NCBI RefSeq assembly: GCF_000421565.1 | Contig: NZ_ATXG01000001.1 | Span: 372,001-436,000, forward strand | Length of the DNA: 64,000 bases | Direction of reading: 5' to 3' | DNA from: Agromyces subbeticus DSM 16689 | GTDB taxonomy: Bacteria > Actinomycetota > Actinomycetes > Actinomycetales > Microbacteriaceae | Shown: piece after piece, positions 27,066 to 34,532 of the stretch | How the letters are laid out: every line of letters begins with the position of its first letter | How positions within the stretch are numbered: position 1 is the first letter of the stretch | Made by a program: the position numbers and the translations under genes | Notes under the pieces: model-generated | Told to the model about the DNA's origin: nothing | Database searches by the model: none | The model's input: only the letters and a program-made list of their open reading frames with translations

Positions 27066-28307
27066 TTAGCTCAGAGATCGGGTGCTCTGTTTCACACAGA
27101 TGTGCCCAGTGTTGCCGTTGACGGTGACCACGGACGGTGGCGTGAGGACTTCGGTCGCGCGTGGGACTGCGAGCACAGCGGGTATCCCGACTTCTCTGGC
27201 GACGATCGCGGCGTGGGAGAGCACTCCACCTGTTTCGGTCACCACTGCCGACGCGATCGTGAACAGCGGTGTCCATGCAGGGTCTGTGTGTCGGCATACC
27301 AATACGTCCCCGCGTTTGACCTTGGGGAAGTCGGCCGGTCCGCGGACCAGGCGGACAGGACCGGAGGCTACCCCTGGGCTGGCTGGTTCTCCACTGATGG
27401 TGACACTGCCGGCAGTCGTCGGGCCCGGTGCGGAGGAGCCAGGGACGAGCGCGGTGACGGGGCGGGCTTGAAGGACCCAAATCGTGCCGTCGTCGATGGC
27501 CCATTCGACGTCTCGGGGGCCGCCCAATGTGGTGGAGACCTCCTCGCCGAGGGCGCGCAAGCGGAGGATGTCGTGGTCCGTGAGGCAGAGTTCCGTCTGC
27601 TCTGCCGACGTTGTGTGTCGGGTGATGAGTTGCCCGTCGTGGCGGTCGGTACGCTCGGACTTGGATCCTGGTCGGCGCTCGATGCCGGAGTCTGTGATGC
27701 GCCAGGAATCCGGGGTGATGTGGCCGGCGACGAGTCGCTCTCCGATGCCCCACGTGGCTTCAACCACGGTGGTGGCGCCAGTGAACATGACCCCGGAAAC
27801 GCTGGCATCCACGAACCGTTGAACGATCACGGCCATGCCGACAGCAGCCTGCGAGGCTTGACGAGCTTTGTATGCGACGGCGCGCTCCGTCCATAGCGAG
27901 GCCCAGCATTGGAGGATCGCCTGGCACACCTGCTCGGTTCCGCGCACGGCAAGGACACTGTCATGCTGTCCCGCGGCAGAGGCGTAGGCGCTGTCCTCCG
28001 CTATCGAGGATGAACGCACTGCCACGTAGTCAGTCGATGCCGCCTCCGTGACGGCCTTCAGCGCCCGAGAGACGTCATCGACCACGCCGTCCGGGAGGCG
28101 AGAGCGCAGGATTCGTGACCGAGCTTCTTCGGCGCGATCGATGGAAAGCTCGGCAAGGCCAAGGGCCGTGGCTGCGGCTTGGTAGGTGGTCGCTGGCACC
28201 ACGAATCCGGTGGGAACATTGAAGCCAGCCCGCGCCAGCTCGGCCAAGGGGGAGGCTTTGCCGCCGACGGTCGCGTGTTCGGCGTCGACGAGATCCACGA
28301 TGCTCAC
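27066..28307 (-). CDS. Two-domain PEP-synthase-like protein (PEP/pyruvate-binding plus phosphohistidine domain)
   Basis: Protein of 413 residues starting at GTG 28307 (GGGAG 6 nt upstream), overlapping the phosphatase gene by GTGA. Residues 1-290 are a PPDK_N ATP-grasp-type domain (VGGKASPLAELARAGFNVPTG, VAVRSSSIAEDSAYASAAGQ, DVEWAIDDGTIWVLQARPV). Residues 305-413 are the swivelling PEP-utilizers domain with phosphorylatable His365 in GGVLSHAAIVAREVGIPAVL. The PEP-binding TIM barrel and the rifampin-binding domain are both absent. The protein therefore resembles rifampin phosphotransferase or PEP synthase reduced to ATP-binding and His domains. The acceptor is unknown. Confidence 0.83.
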   Translation of the reverse strand: MSIVDLVDAEHATVGGKASPLAELARAGFNVPTGFVVPATTYQAAATALGLAELSIDRAEEARSRILRSRLPDGVVDDVSRALKAVTEAASTDYVAVRSSSIAEDSAYASAAGQHDSVLAVRGTEQVCQAILQCWASLWTERAVAYKARQASQAAVGMAVIVQRFVDASVSGVMFTGATTVVEATWGIGERLVAGHITPDSWRITDSGIERRPGSKSERTDRHDGQLITRHTTSAEQTELCLTDHDILRLRALGEEVSTTLGGPRDVEWAIDDGTIWVLQARPVTALVPGSSAPGPTTAGSVTISGEPASPGVASGPVRLVRGPADFPKVKRGDVLVCRHTDPAWTPLFTIASAVVTETGGVLSHAAIVAREVGIPAVLAVPRATEVLTPPSVVTVNGNTGHICVKQSTRSLS

Positions 28308-28909
28308 AGCGGTCTCCCGCCGGCGAAGCCTGTCCACCGCAGTTCGTCTGGTAGATGAGACATGTCGTTGACCATCACCACGCCCGGGGGTTCCCCGTCG
28401 GTGTGCTCGATCACTGTCAGCCCCGTGTTCGCGACACCGGCTAGCGACATCCATCGGGCGGGTGGGGCGCTGAGTGCTTCGCGAATCATCCAAGCAATGG
28501 GATACGCGTGGGTCACGACTACCTCGTGGGTTGGGCGCTGTGCCCGGGCGTTCGGCCTGCCGAACCGTGCCGCTAGGGCGTCTGCGGTCCGTCGACCCGA
28601 AGCGGCCTCGCTGCGGTCGTAGCCATCGAAGAACCCCACCCACGAGGGCGAGAGGTCTTCGGGGTCAGGAACGAACGGAACATGGTCGGCGACTTCGGCG
28701 ACCTCGTCGACCAAAACGCGCGGCATCTCGGCTGCGACTATCTGAGCGCTCTCGACAGCCCGTGGCAGTGGGGAATGCCACACCACGTCGATAGGCAGCC
28801 GGGCGAGTCGTCGGCCTATCAATCGAGACTGTTCCCGTCCCTGGTCGGTCAGCTGGCCCCAGGTGTCAGCCGCCCCGTGGCGCACGAAATAGATTGTGCG
28901 AGCGGCCAT
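28304..28909 (-). CDS. Histidine phosphatase superfamily protein
   Basis: Predicted phosphatase of 201 residues (phosphoglycerate-mutase-like fold). The N-terminal FVRHGAAD carries the nucleophilic His and its Arg, and the second catalytic His is in VVVTHAYPIAWM. The ATG at 28909 is preferred to a GTG at 28912 because AGGAGG lies 6 nt upstream. It overlaps the regulator before it (TGATG) and the PEP-synthase-like gene after it (GTGA). A phosphatase coupled to an enzyme with a phosphohistidine suggests they act on the same phosphorylated small molecule or protein; this is inference. Confidence 0.85.
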   Translation of the reverse strand: MAARTIYFVRHGAADTWGQLTDQGREQSRLIGRRLARLPIDVVWHSPLPRAVESAQIVAAEMPRVLVDEVAEVADHVPFVPDPEDLSPSWVGFFDGYDRSEAASGRRTADALAARFGRPNARAQRPTHEVVVTHAYPIAWMIREALSAPPARWMSLAGVANTGLTVIEHTDGEPPGVVMVNDMSHLPDELRWTGFAGGRPL

Positions 28910-29556
28910 CACCGTCCTCCTGGATGTAATTCCGCGGAACGGTCACGGCCGAGGCTGGACAGCAGGTCCTCATGGAGCTCCGCCCACACGACGTGGTAAG
29001 AGAGCCTGCCCACGCCAGCCACCCACTGATGGTCGCCCGCGCGCACCTTCTCCAAAGCCGCCGAGAACTGCCGCGGGTACCGAGCGAATCGGGGGAGGTG
29101 GGTACACAGTTCGACCATGAGGTCGCCGAGAGAGTCGGCGAGGTCCGTCAGCTCCCGCAATACCTCGATACTGCGGTCCGTCCGGTCGCCGGAAGTGTCA
29201 AGCTGCCAGTCGGTCACCGCCCGCACCAGACGAGGATTGACGCTGCTCTCGAACTCCTCAACCGTGGCTTGGAGGATCGGCTGCGCCCCGGCCGCGTCAA
29301 GTTCTTCCCGGAGCAGTTCGCCGTCTCGACTCTTGCCCGCTTCCGTGAGAATCCAGCCCCCGGAGTCGGCGAACGTCAAGCGCTCGACAAGGTGCTGCAC
29401 TTCGAGAACGCGGAGAGTTTCACCGACAATGCTGGCTGGCAGAGCGACGCGGTCAGCGACCGCCGCGGTGTCCGCGAACCCGGCGAGACGGACCGCGTGA
29501 AGCACCAGCAGCTCGTCACGGGACCGCCACGTCATATCGGACCGTTCAGCCGTCAC
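28909..29556 (-). CDS. Winged-helix protein with an uncharacterised C-terminal domain
   Basis: Protein of 215 residues. Residues 12-75 look like a MarR-like winged helix (DELLVLHAVRLAGFADTAAVADRVALP ... LVERLTFADSGGWILTEAGK). The remaining 140 residues are helical and include a long acidic/hydrophobic region (SIEVLRELTDLADSLGDLMVELCTHLPRF) I do not recognise. It overlaps both neighbours, so it is made together with the phosphatase and the PEP-synthase-like enzyme. It may be the operon's regulator or a sensor of its substrate. Confidence 0.72.
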   Translation of the reverse strand: MTAERSDMTWRSRDELLVLHAVRLAGFADTAAVADRVALPASIVGETLRVLEVQHLVERLTFADSGGWILTEAGKSRDGELLREELDAAGAQPILQATVEEFESSVNPRLVRAVTDWQLDTSGDRTDRSIEVLRELTDLADSLGDLMVELCTHLPRFARYPRQFSAALEKVRAGDHQWVAGVGRLSYHVVWAELHEDLLSSLGRDRSAELHPGGR

Positions 29557-29957
29557 TCTGATCGCTCCGCGGCGTCGCCGGCCTGGGAGCGAGTCGACAC
29601 CCTCTGGAAGCGCTGCTGAGCTGCCTGCGGGGACTTCACGCCGAGCTGCTTGGCGATGTCAGGCCAGGTCAGCCCCTCCGCCCTCGCGATCAGCGTCAAA
29701 CCTGCCTCGAGAGCATCGAGGCCAGCTCGTGCCGACTCCACTAGTGCCAGCGCCGCACGAAGATCGTCGTGAGAAGCCTCGCCAACCGTGGAATTCGCCC
29801 GCCACATGGCAAAACGCAGCAGGGTCACATCTTCCGGCACGGCCCCCGGCAGGAGCCAGGGGAGCGCGGGCAGCCGGTCGGCGCCAGACTCGCACAGTCG
29901 TCGCCGCGCGGAGTCCAGCACGCTCAATTCGCCAAATTCATCCGGAATGGGAACCAT
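29553..29957 (-). CDS. Small helix-turn-helix protein, first gene of the PEP-synthase-like operon
   Basis: Protein of 134 residues from ATG 29957; a TTG at 29975 is also in frame. The C-terminal part contains a helix-turn-helix of the type GLTWPDIAKQLGVKSPQAAQQRF, seen in many actinobacterial DNA-binding proteins of about this size. The N-terminal part is helical. Two tandem CAACA-N3-TGTTG palindromes lie 20-46 nt upstream of the start, so autoregulation is likely. The gene overlaps the next one by ATGA. Confidence 0.72.
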   Translation of the reverse strand: MVPIPDEFGELSVLDSARRRLCESGADRLPALPWLLPGAVPEDVTLLRFAMWRANSTVGEASHDDLRAALALVESARAGLDALEAGLTLIARAEGLTWPDIAKQLGVKSPQAAQQRFQRVSTRSQAGDAAERSE

Positions 29958-29976
29958 GTCGCAAGCCTCACGCAAT

Positions 29977-30003
29977 CAACATCGTGTTGTCAACATGATG
30001 TTG
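29977..30003. promoter_or_regulatory. Tandem 13-bp palindromes upstream of the PEP-synthase-like operon
   Basis: CAACATCGTGTTG (29977-29989) and CAACATGATGTTG (29991-30003) are two perfect CAACA-N3-TGTTG inverted repeats with centres 14 bp apart. A minus-strand TTGACA lies between them (29993-29988), so a bound protein would cover a -35 box. I do not find a good -10 at the proper distance. The rest of the gap up to 30152 shows no gene. Confidence 0.6.
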
Positions 30004-30152
30004 ATCCTTGGAGCTCGGTATCAAATGCCGCGCCGAGAACAAATCGCTCATGGATTGTCTGCACGACGCACGCGGCCACGAATGTCAAGGGCTGCTCGAT
30101 GTCAGTCTCGCCGTCGAGGATGTCCGCCGGCATCCCGCGAGCACCGTGACTA

Positions 30153-30722
30153 TCACGGCAGCGGGGATGACGGCAAGGAACCGCTGGCGTCGTCTCGCGG
30201 GGCAGCTTCGTCAAGCGGCCTGGCCAACTCGAGCAGATCGCCTGGTGCGAACTTGTGCGGGCGGGTCCGGCCGGTCGGTGAGAAGCTGTGTCTCCTGTAG
30301 AACCGGATCGCGGGCTCTGAGCCCTCGTAGACGTACAGCCGTAGGCGTGTGGTACGGGGGAGTGCCCATTGGATCACGAGTGCCATCAGCTGGTCGGCGA
30401 CCTTGGGAGTCCGGCTCCGGTATTCGGGCACGACGTAGACGCCAGTGAGCACGGGGTCCTCTCCCTCGTCGTCATGACTCTGCGCGCTCATCATGCCGAC
30501 CCAGCGGCCGGTCTCCTGTTCGATGGCCACGAACGATGCAGCGTCGTCCTGCTCGCCGCGACGGGCGCGCATCCGCCAGTCGCCCTCGGTCAGGGCGAGC
30601 ACGTGCTCCAGAGAAGCACCGAACGAAATCGGGTGCTCGGTCGCGTTCTCGATGCGGAACGCACGCACGAGCGGCCAATCGACCTCCCGCGTGCCCCGGA
30701 TGAGAATGTCTGCGGCAGGCAT
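30153..30722 (-). CDS. GNAT-family N-acetyltransferase
   Basis: Predicted acetyl-CoA-dependent acetyltransferase of 189 residues from ATG 30722; a GTG at 30731 is possible. The GNAT core is visible: beta-4 VGMMSAQSHDDEGEDPVLTG, motif A VYVVPEYRSRTPKVADQLM with the pyrophosphate loop in a variant form (R-S-R-T-P-K-V-A instead of R-x-x-G-x-G/A), and motif B LYVYEGSEPAIRFYRRHSF. The substrate is unknown; relatives acetylate antibiotics, polyamines or protein N-termini. A TTGACA on the minus strand at 30791-30786 may be its -35. Confidence 0.83.
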   Translation of the reverse strand: MPAADILIRGTREVDWPLVRAFRIENATEHPISFGASLEHVLALTEGDWRMRARRGEQDDAASFVAIEQETGRWVGMMSAQSHDDEGEDPVLTGVYVVPEYRSRTPKVADQLMALVIQWALPRTTRLRLYVYEGSEPAIRFYRRHSFSPTGRTRPHKFAPGDLLELARPLDEAAPRDDASGSLPSSPLP

Positions 30723-31030
30723 GCTGGTCACCCTATCGACGGAGGATCAGTCACCTCGGCAGCCACTGCGATGAGAGTCGAACCATGTCAAGTTCCGTGC
30801 GCCCGGGCAGGGATCTGACCGTGGACAAGGGCTCGTTGCTGAAGCTGCTAGCGGACCAAGGGGCTGAGAGCGAAGTGGGTGCCCGCACCTCCAGCGGCTC
30901 GAGTGCCGGAGTCTTCGACCTGTGAATCGTGGGATCGCAGGATGTTGCGTAAGTTCCGTTGGGTTGCCGCCCGGACCCTCCTCGTCGCACGAGTATGGTG
31001 ATGAAGCGTCATGAGCGGGGCGGGGGAGCG

Positions 31031-31924
31031 ATGACAGGAACTGACTTGGCCGAACAAGCCGCGGCGCACCGTCAGCACTTGATCCGAGTGGCGTTTCGGA
31101 TCGTGGGCTCGCTGACCGACGCGGAAGACGCGGTGCAGGAGGCCTTCGAGCGCTGGTACCGCCTGCCCGTTGCAGACCGGCGCGACGTCCGCAATTCCGC
31201 TGCATGGTTGACAACGGTCGTCTCCCGGATCTGCCTGGACCTGCTCGGGTCTGCGGCTCACCGTCGGGAAGAGTACGTCGGACCGTGGCTACCCGAACCG
31301 ATACCAGGCACGGGGCCCCTCGTCTCGGACGATGACCCGGTCGATCAGGCGATCATGCGCGAATCGGTGAGCACTGCGATGCTTCGGCTCATGGAACACA
31401 TGACTCCTGCAGAGCGTGTCGCTTTCGTGTTACATGATGTGTTCCACTACTCCTTCACCGAGGTCGGATCCGTGCTCGACCGCTCAGCGGGTGCCGCACG
31501 GGAGTTGGCGTCGTCTGGCCGCCGACGCCTGTCCGGCGGGAAGCGAGCCGACGTCGACGCAGCACGAAACCGCGAGGTCGTCGAGGCGTTCCTCATAGCC
31601 GCAGGCACGGGAGAGCTCGCCGCACTGGTGCGCCTGCTTGACCCACGCGTCGTACTCACCTCCGACGGCGGTGGCATCGCCCGCGCCGCACTCAATCCGA
31701 TCTACGGATCCGACAAGGTGGCTCGTTTCGTACTCGGCGTGAGACGGCGCAACCCCGGTGTCCGCGTCACGCTCGGTGAGACTGCTGACGGCGCCGCGAT
31801 CCTGTTTTCGGACGAGGCTGGTGTGAGCGGCGTGCTGAATTTCGAGGTCGTGGACGGCGCCGTCTCTCAGATATGGATCCAATGGAACCCACGCAAACTC
31901 GGCCTGTGGAAGGCGCCCGCCTGA
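31031..31924 (+). CDS. ECF sigma factor, ECF41-type with C-terminal SnoaL-like domain
   Basis: Sigma factor of 297 residues from ATG 31031 with GGGGGAG upstream. Region 2 (HRQHLIRVAFRIVGSLTDAEDAVQEAFERW) and region 4 (MTPAERVAFVLHDVFHYSFTEVGSVL) are clear. They are followed by about 100 residues of SnoaL-like fold (AFLIAAGTGELAALVRLLDPRVVLTSDGGG) that regulates activity in the ECF41/SigJ group. No anti-sigma gene is adjacent, as is usual for ECF41. The next gene is an oxidoreductase, the expected partner type. The 308 bases upstream contain no gene and I see no convincing ECF41-type TGTCACA promoter there. Confidence 0.85.
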   Translation: MTGTDLAEQAAAHRQHLIRVAFRIVGSLTDAEDAVQEAFERWYRLPVADRRDVRNSAAWLTTVVSRICLDLLGSAAHRREEYVGPWLPEPIPGTGPLVSDDDPVDQAIMRESVSTAMLRLMEHMTPAERVAFVLHDVFHYSFTEVGSVLDRSAGAARELASSGRRRLSGGKRADVDAARNREVVEAFLIAAGTGELAALVRLLDPRVVLTSDGGGIARAALNPIYGSDKVARFVLGVRRRNPGVRVTLGETADGAAILFSDEAGVSGVLNFEVVDGAVSQIWIQWNPRKLGLWKAPA

Positions 31925-31980
31925 CATTCTCCCCGTCTGCTTCGTCGAATAGAGCGAAGGCATAAACCAGAAGGAGAGTC

Positions 31981-32898
31981 ATGCGAGCAATCATCGTGAG
32001 CGACAGGGAAGCCGGCGCGAAAGGAATGCGGCTGGCGGAACATCCGCGCGCACACGCCGCAGAGAACGATGTGGTCGTGCGGGTGCGCGCCTCAGGGTTC
32101 ACGCCGGGCGAACTCACGTGGCCGGGCACCTGGGAGGACAGGTCCGGCAAGGACCGTACTCCGTCTGTCCCCGGCCACGAGGTCGCCGGCTACGTTGACG
32201 AACTCGGATACGGCACCACCGGTCTCACCGTGGGGCAGCGGGTCGTCGGGCTCGCCGACTGGGCCCGAGACGGCTCGCTTGCTGAATACGTTGCCGTCGA
32301 AGCGCGAAACCTCGTCCCGCTCCCGGCCGACATCGATTTCGTCACCGCCGCCAGTCTGCCGATATCCGGCCTGACCGCATGGCAGGCACTCTTCGTTCAT
32401 GCCGACCTGCGGGCGGGACAGAGCGTGCTCGTCCACGGGGCAGCGGGTGGCGTCGGATCAGTCGCAGTACAGCTCGCCCGCGAAGTCGGTGCCTATGTGA
32501 TCGGCACCGGTAGACCTCGGGACCGCGACACGGTCCTCGGCCTCGGCGCGCACGAGTTCCTGGACCTCGGGACCGCCGACTGGACCTCCCGCGAGGAAGT
32601 CGACGTAGTGCTCGACGTGATCGGAGGGCAGATCGGTGAAGCGTCCAACAAACTCGTCCGCGCCGGCGGCGTACTCGTAACGATTGCCGAACCTCCCGCT
32701 CGCCAGCCGGCGCAAGGCCGCGCGGTGTTCTTCATCGTCGAACCAGACAGAGCACAACTTCTTGAGATCATCCAGCGTGTTCGCGCCGGGCGGCTGCATG
32801 TATCGGTTGGTACTGTCGCTCCGCTGGAGCATGCGGTCGCTGCGCTCACTTCTCGCAGCCACGTGCCCGGCAAGACCATCATCAGCGTTGGCGACTAG
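31981..32898 (+). CDS. NADP-dependent quinone-oxidoreductase-like MDR enzyme
   Basis: Zinc-independent medium-chain reductase of 305 residues. The N-terminal GroES-like domain (VRVRASGFTPGELTWPG, PSVPGHEVAGYV) is followed by a Rossmann domain with the NADPH motif VLVHGAAGGVGSVAVQLA. AAGGAGAG precedes the ATG. It lies 56 bp after the ECF41 sigma factor. Carboxymuconolactone decarboxylases, oxidoreductases or epimerases are the known conserved neighbours and targets of ECF41 factors, so this is its likely regulon member. The substrate is unknown. Confidence 0.86.
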   Translation: MRAIIVSDREAGAKGMRLAEHPRAHAAENDVVVRVRASGFTPGELTWPGTWEDRSGKDRTPSVPGHEVAGYVDELGYGTTGLTVGQRVVGLADWARDGSLAEYVAVEARNLVPLPADIDFVTAASLPISGLTAWQALFVHADLRAGQSVLVHGAAGGVGSVAVQLAREVGAYVIGTGRPRDRDTVLGLGAHEFLDLGTADWTSREEVDVVLDVIGGQIGEASNKLVRAGGVLVTIAEPPARQPAQGRAVFFIVEPDRAQLLEIIQRVRAGRLHVSVGTVAPLEHAVAALTSRSHVPGKTIISVGD

Positions 32899-32937
32899 AC
32901 GGTACTGTACGGAAGCAACGACTCTCAAAGGACGACG

Positions 32938-33549
32938 ATGAGCATCGCATTCCTGCTGACCACCCTCGTGGTGGTCGCTACTCCCGGCACGGGAGCGGTG
33001 TTCTCCATTGCGGCCGGGCTATCTCGTGGTACCAAGGCTGGGCTCGTGGCCGCGTTCGGCTGCACGCTCGGCGTGATCCCTCACATGGTCGCTGCGATCA
33101 CCGGGCTCGCGGCGATCCTGAACGCCTCCGCGATCGCGTTTCAGACGATCAAGTGGCTCGGCGTCGCGTACCTGCTCTACCTGGCCTGGCAGACCTTCCG
33201 CGACAAGTCGCTGATCGACGTCGATGCCAACGCGGCCCCGGTGTCGTTCTGGCGGGTGATCCGCACCGCCATTCTCATCAACCTTCTCAACCCGAAGCTG
33301 ACGATCTTCTTCTTCGCGTTCCTGCCTCAGTTCGTCCCGGCGGGCGAGGCGAATGGCACTTGGCACATGGTCGGCCTGAGCTTGGTCTTCATGGTGCTGA
33401 CCTTCGTCGTGTTCGCTCTCTACGGGGTGTTCGCCGCGACGATGCGTAACCAGGTCATCACGCGCCCGAAGGTCATGGCGTGGCTGCGTCGCACGTTCGC
33501 GGCGACGTACGTCCTTCTCGCTGGCCGGCTCGCCCTCGAAACCCGATAG
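32938..33549 (+). CDS. LysE/RhtB-family amino-acid exporter
   Basis: Membrane protein of 203 residues with six hydrophobic segments. The family hallmark ATPGTGAVFSIAAGLSRG lies near the N-terminus, with KWLGVAYLLYLAWQTFR and AILINLLNPKLTIFFFAFLPQF further on. It exports small amino acids or related metabolites by proton exchange; the ligand cannot be predicted. The ATG follows CAAAGGACGACG. It is 39 bp after the oxidoreductase and could be cotranscribed with it. Confidence 0.86.
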   Translation: MSIAFLLTTLVVVATPGTGAVFSIAAGLSRGTKAGLVAAFGCTLGVIPHMVAAITGLAAILNASAIAFQTIKWLGVAYLLYLAWQTFRDKSLIDVDANAAPVSFWRVIRTAILINLLNPKLTIFFFAFLPQFVPAGEANGTWHMVGLSLVFMVLTFVVFALYGVFAATMRNQVITRPKVMAWLRRTFAATYVLLAGRLALETR

Positions 33550-33555
33550 CCGGCG

Positions 33556-33695
33556 ATGCAGTTCAGTCACGACCCCGCGCTGCGCGCCGAGTTCCCGCAG
33601 CTCGCCGCGTGAGCGAAGCGCTCCACGACACCGCGCCCGCCGACATCGACGCGCTACGATCCGAGCTGTCCAGGGCGCTCGGACAGCACTGGTAG
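33556..33695 (+). pseudogene. Remnants of a B3/B4-domain-like protein
   Basis: MQFSHDPALRAEFPQLAA (33556-33612) resembles the N-terminus of actinobacterial B3/B4 tRNA-binding-domain proteins and stops abruptly. The overlapping frame at 33609-33695 (SEALHDTAPADIDALRSELS) looks like a C-terminal piece of the same kind of protein. A large internal deletion would explain both. The evidence is short and weak. Confidence 0.3.
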
Positions 33696-33713
33696 ACGAA
33701 CCGAAACTCCGCC

Positions 33714-33743
33714 CGAAACCGATCGTCCCGTAACTCGGTTTCG
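33714..33743. terminator. Hairpin downstream of the LysE-type gene
   Basis: CGAAACCGA (33714-33722) pairs perfectly with TCGGTTTCG (33735-33743) around a 12-nt loop. It lies between the convergent exporter and RidA genes and may terminate transcription. No U-tract follows. Confidence 0.4.
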
Positions 33744-33826
33744 AAAGGGCACACGTGCGGTCACGCTACAGCTTCCCCTGTGGGATGCCTCCCGCAATCG
33801 ATCGGGTCCGGCACAAGGTCGGCCGC

Positions 33827-34252
33827 TCAGTCCTTTCGCGCGGCGATCGCTTCGACTTCGACGAACCACATGGGATCGAGGAGCTGTTGCACCACCACAG
33901 TGCGGGCCGTCAGCGTGACCCCAAGATGCTCAGCCAGAACGTCAACGTTGGCCGGATCGAAGTCCGCAGACGTCAGAAAGAACCGTAGCGAAACAAGGTC
34001 GCCGTACCCCATCCGTGCGGCATTCAGAGCCGCACCCAAGTGCGCCCAGACATTCCGCACCTGTTCTTCGAACGTGCCGGGGAGCGTTTCGCCAGTGGCG
34101 TCGTAGCCATTGAGTCCGCTGATGTAGAGCGTTCGGGCACCAGGGGGGACTTCGATCGCGTGAGCGTAGTTGCGGTACGGGGAGAAGATGGCCGAGGGGT
34201 TGTGGGCGACGTTGGCTGAAGGCGTGTCGTGCTGGACTGTGTTCTTGGTCAT
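33827..34252 (-). CDS. RidA/YjgF/UK114-family protein
   Basis: Protein of 141 residues from ATG 34252 (the frame opens at 34288). The RidA core is present: ARTLYISGLNGYDATGETLPG, TFEEQVRNVWAHLGAALNAA and LVSLRFFLTSADFDPAN, with an LLDPMWFVEVEAIAAR end. Members deaminate reactive enamine/imine intermediates or act on related substrates. The final region keeps the E of VEVEAIA, but the Arg equivalent to catalytic Arg105 of canonical RidA is not obvious. It may thus belong to a non-archetypal Rid subfamily. About 280 bases of gene-free DNA separate it from the divergent APC permease. Confidence 0.83.
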   Translation of the reverse strand: MTKNTVQHDTPSANVAHNPSAIFSPYRNYAHAIEVPPGARTLYISGLNGYDATGETLPGTFEEQVRNVWAHLGAALNAARMGYGDLVSLRFFLTSADFDPANVDVLAEHLGVTLTARTVVVQQLLDPMWFVEVEAIAARKD

Positions 34253-34459
34253 GCGTCGATGATGGTCCTCGGATGCGTCGTTATCCACCTGCGGTCCGAG
34301 GCGAGCTGCCCGCGTGTGAATGAATCCGTCGCGGCAACGGCGACGAAGTCGGCAAGCGACGCAGCAATTTCACGTCGACGTTAGAGCGAGATGAACCCTG
34401 AGGATTCTGCGCGCAGCCCGATGGACATGAACGTGGATCCACTCATCATGCGTCATTAT

Positions 34460-34503
34460 GAACATTTCTGATGTACGATCAGACATGTCAAATGTTCGAT
34501 CAG
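34460..34503. promoter_or_regulatory. Repeated motif upstream of the APC permease (probable DeoR site)
   Basis: GAACATTT (34460-34467) is inverted as AAATGTTC (34490-34497). TGTACGATCAG (34472-34482) is repeated as TGTTCGATCAG (34493-34503) exactly 21 bp later, two helical turns apart. The cluster ends 29 bp before the permease ATG and is the best candidate operator for the DeoR-family gene at 36022. Confidence 0.55.
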
Positions 34504-34532
34504 CAGATTCTCGGTTCAAAGGGGAACAGGAA

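Noticed and set aside
29990-30214. Short minus-strand frame in the gap before the HTH gene
   Set aside because: No ribosome site and no recognisable domain; it runs across the two palindromes, which look like control DNA.
30786-30791. TTGACA on the minus strand as a full promoter of the acetyltransferase gene
   Set aside because: The hexamer at the right distance downstream is CAGTGG, a poor -10, so only a possible -35 is noted.
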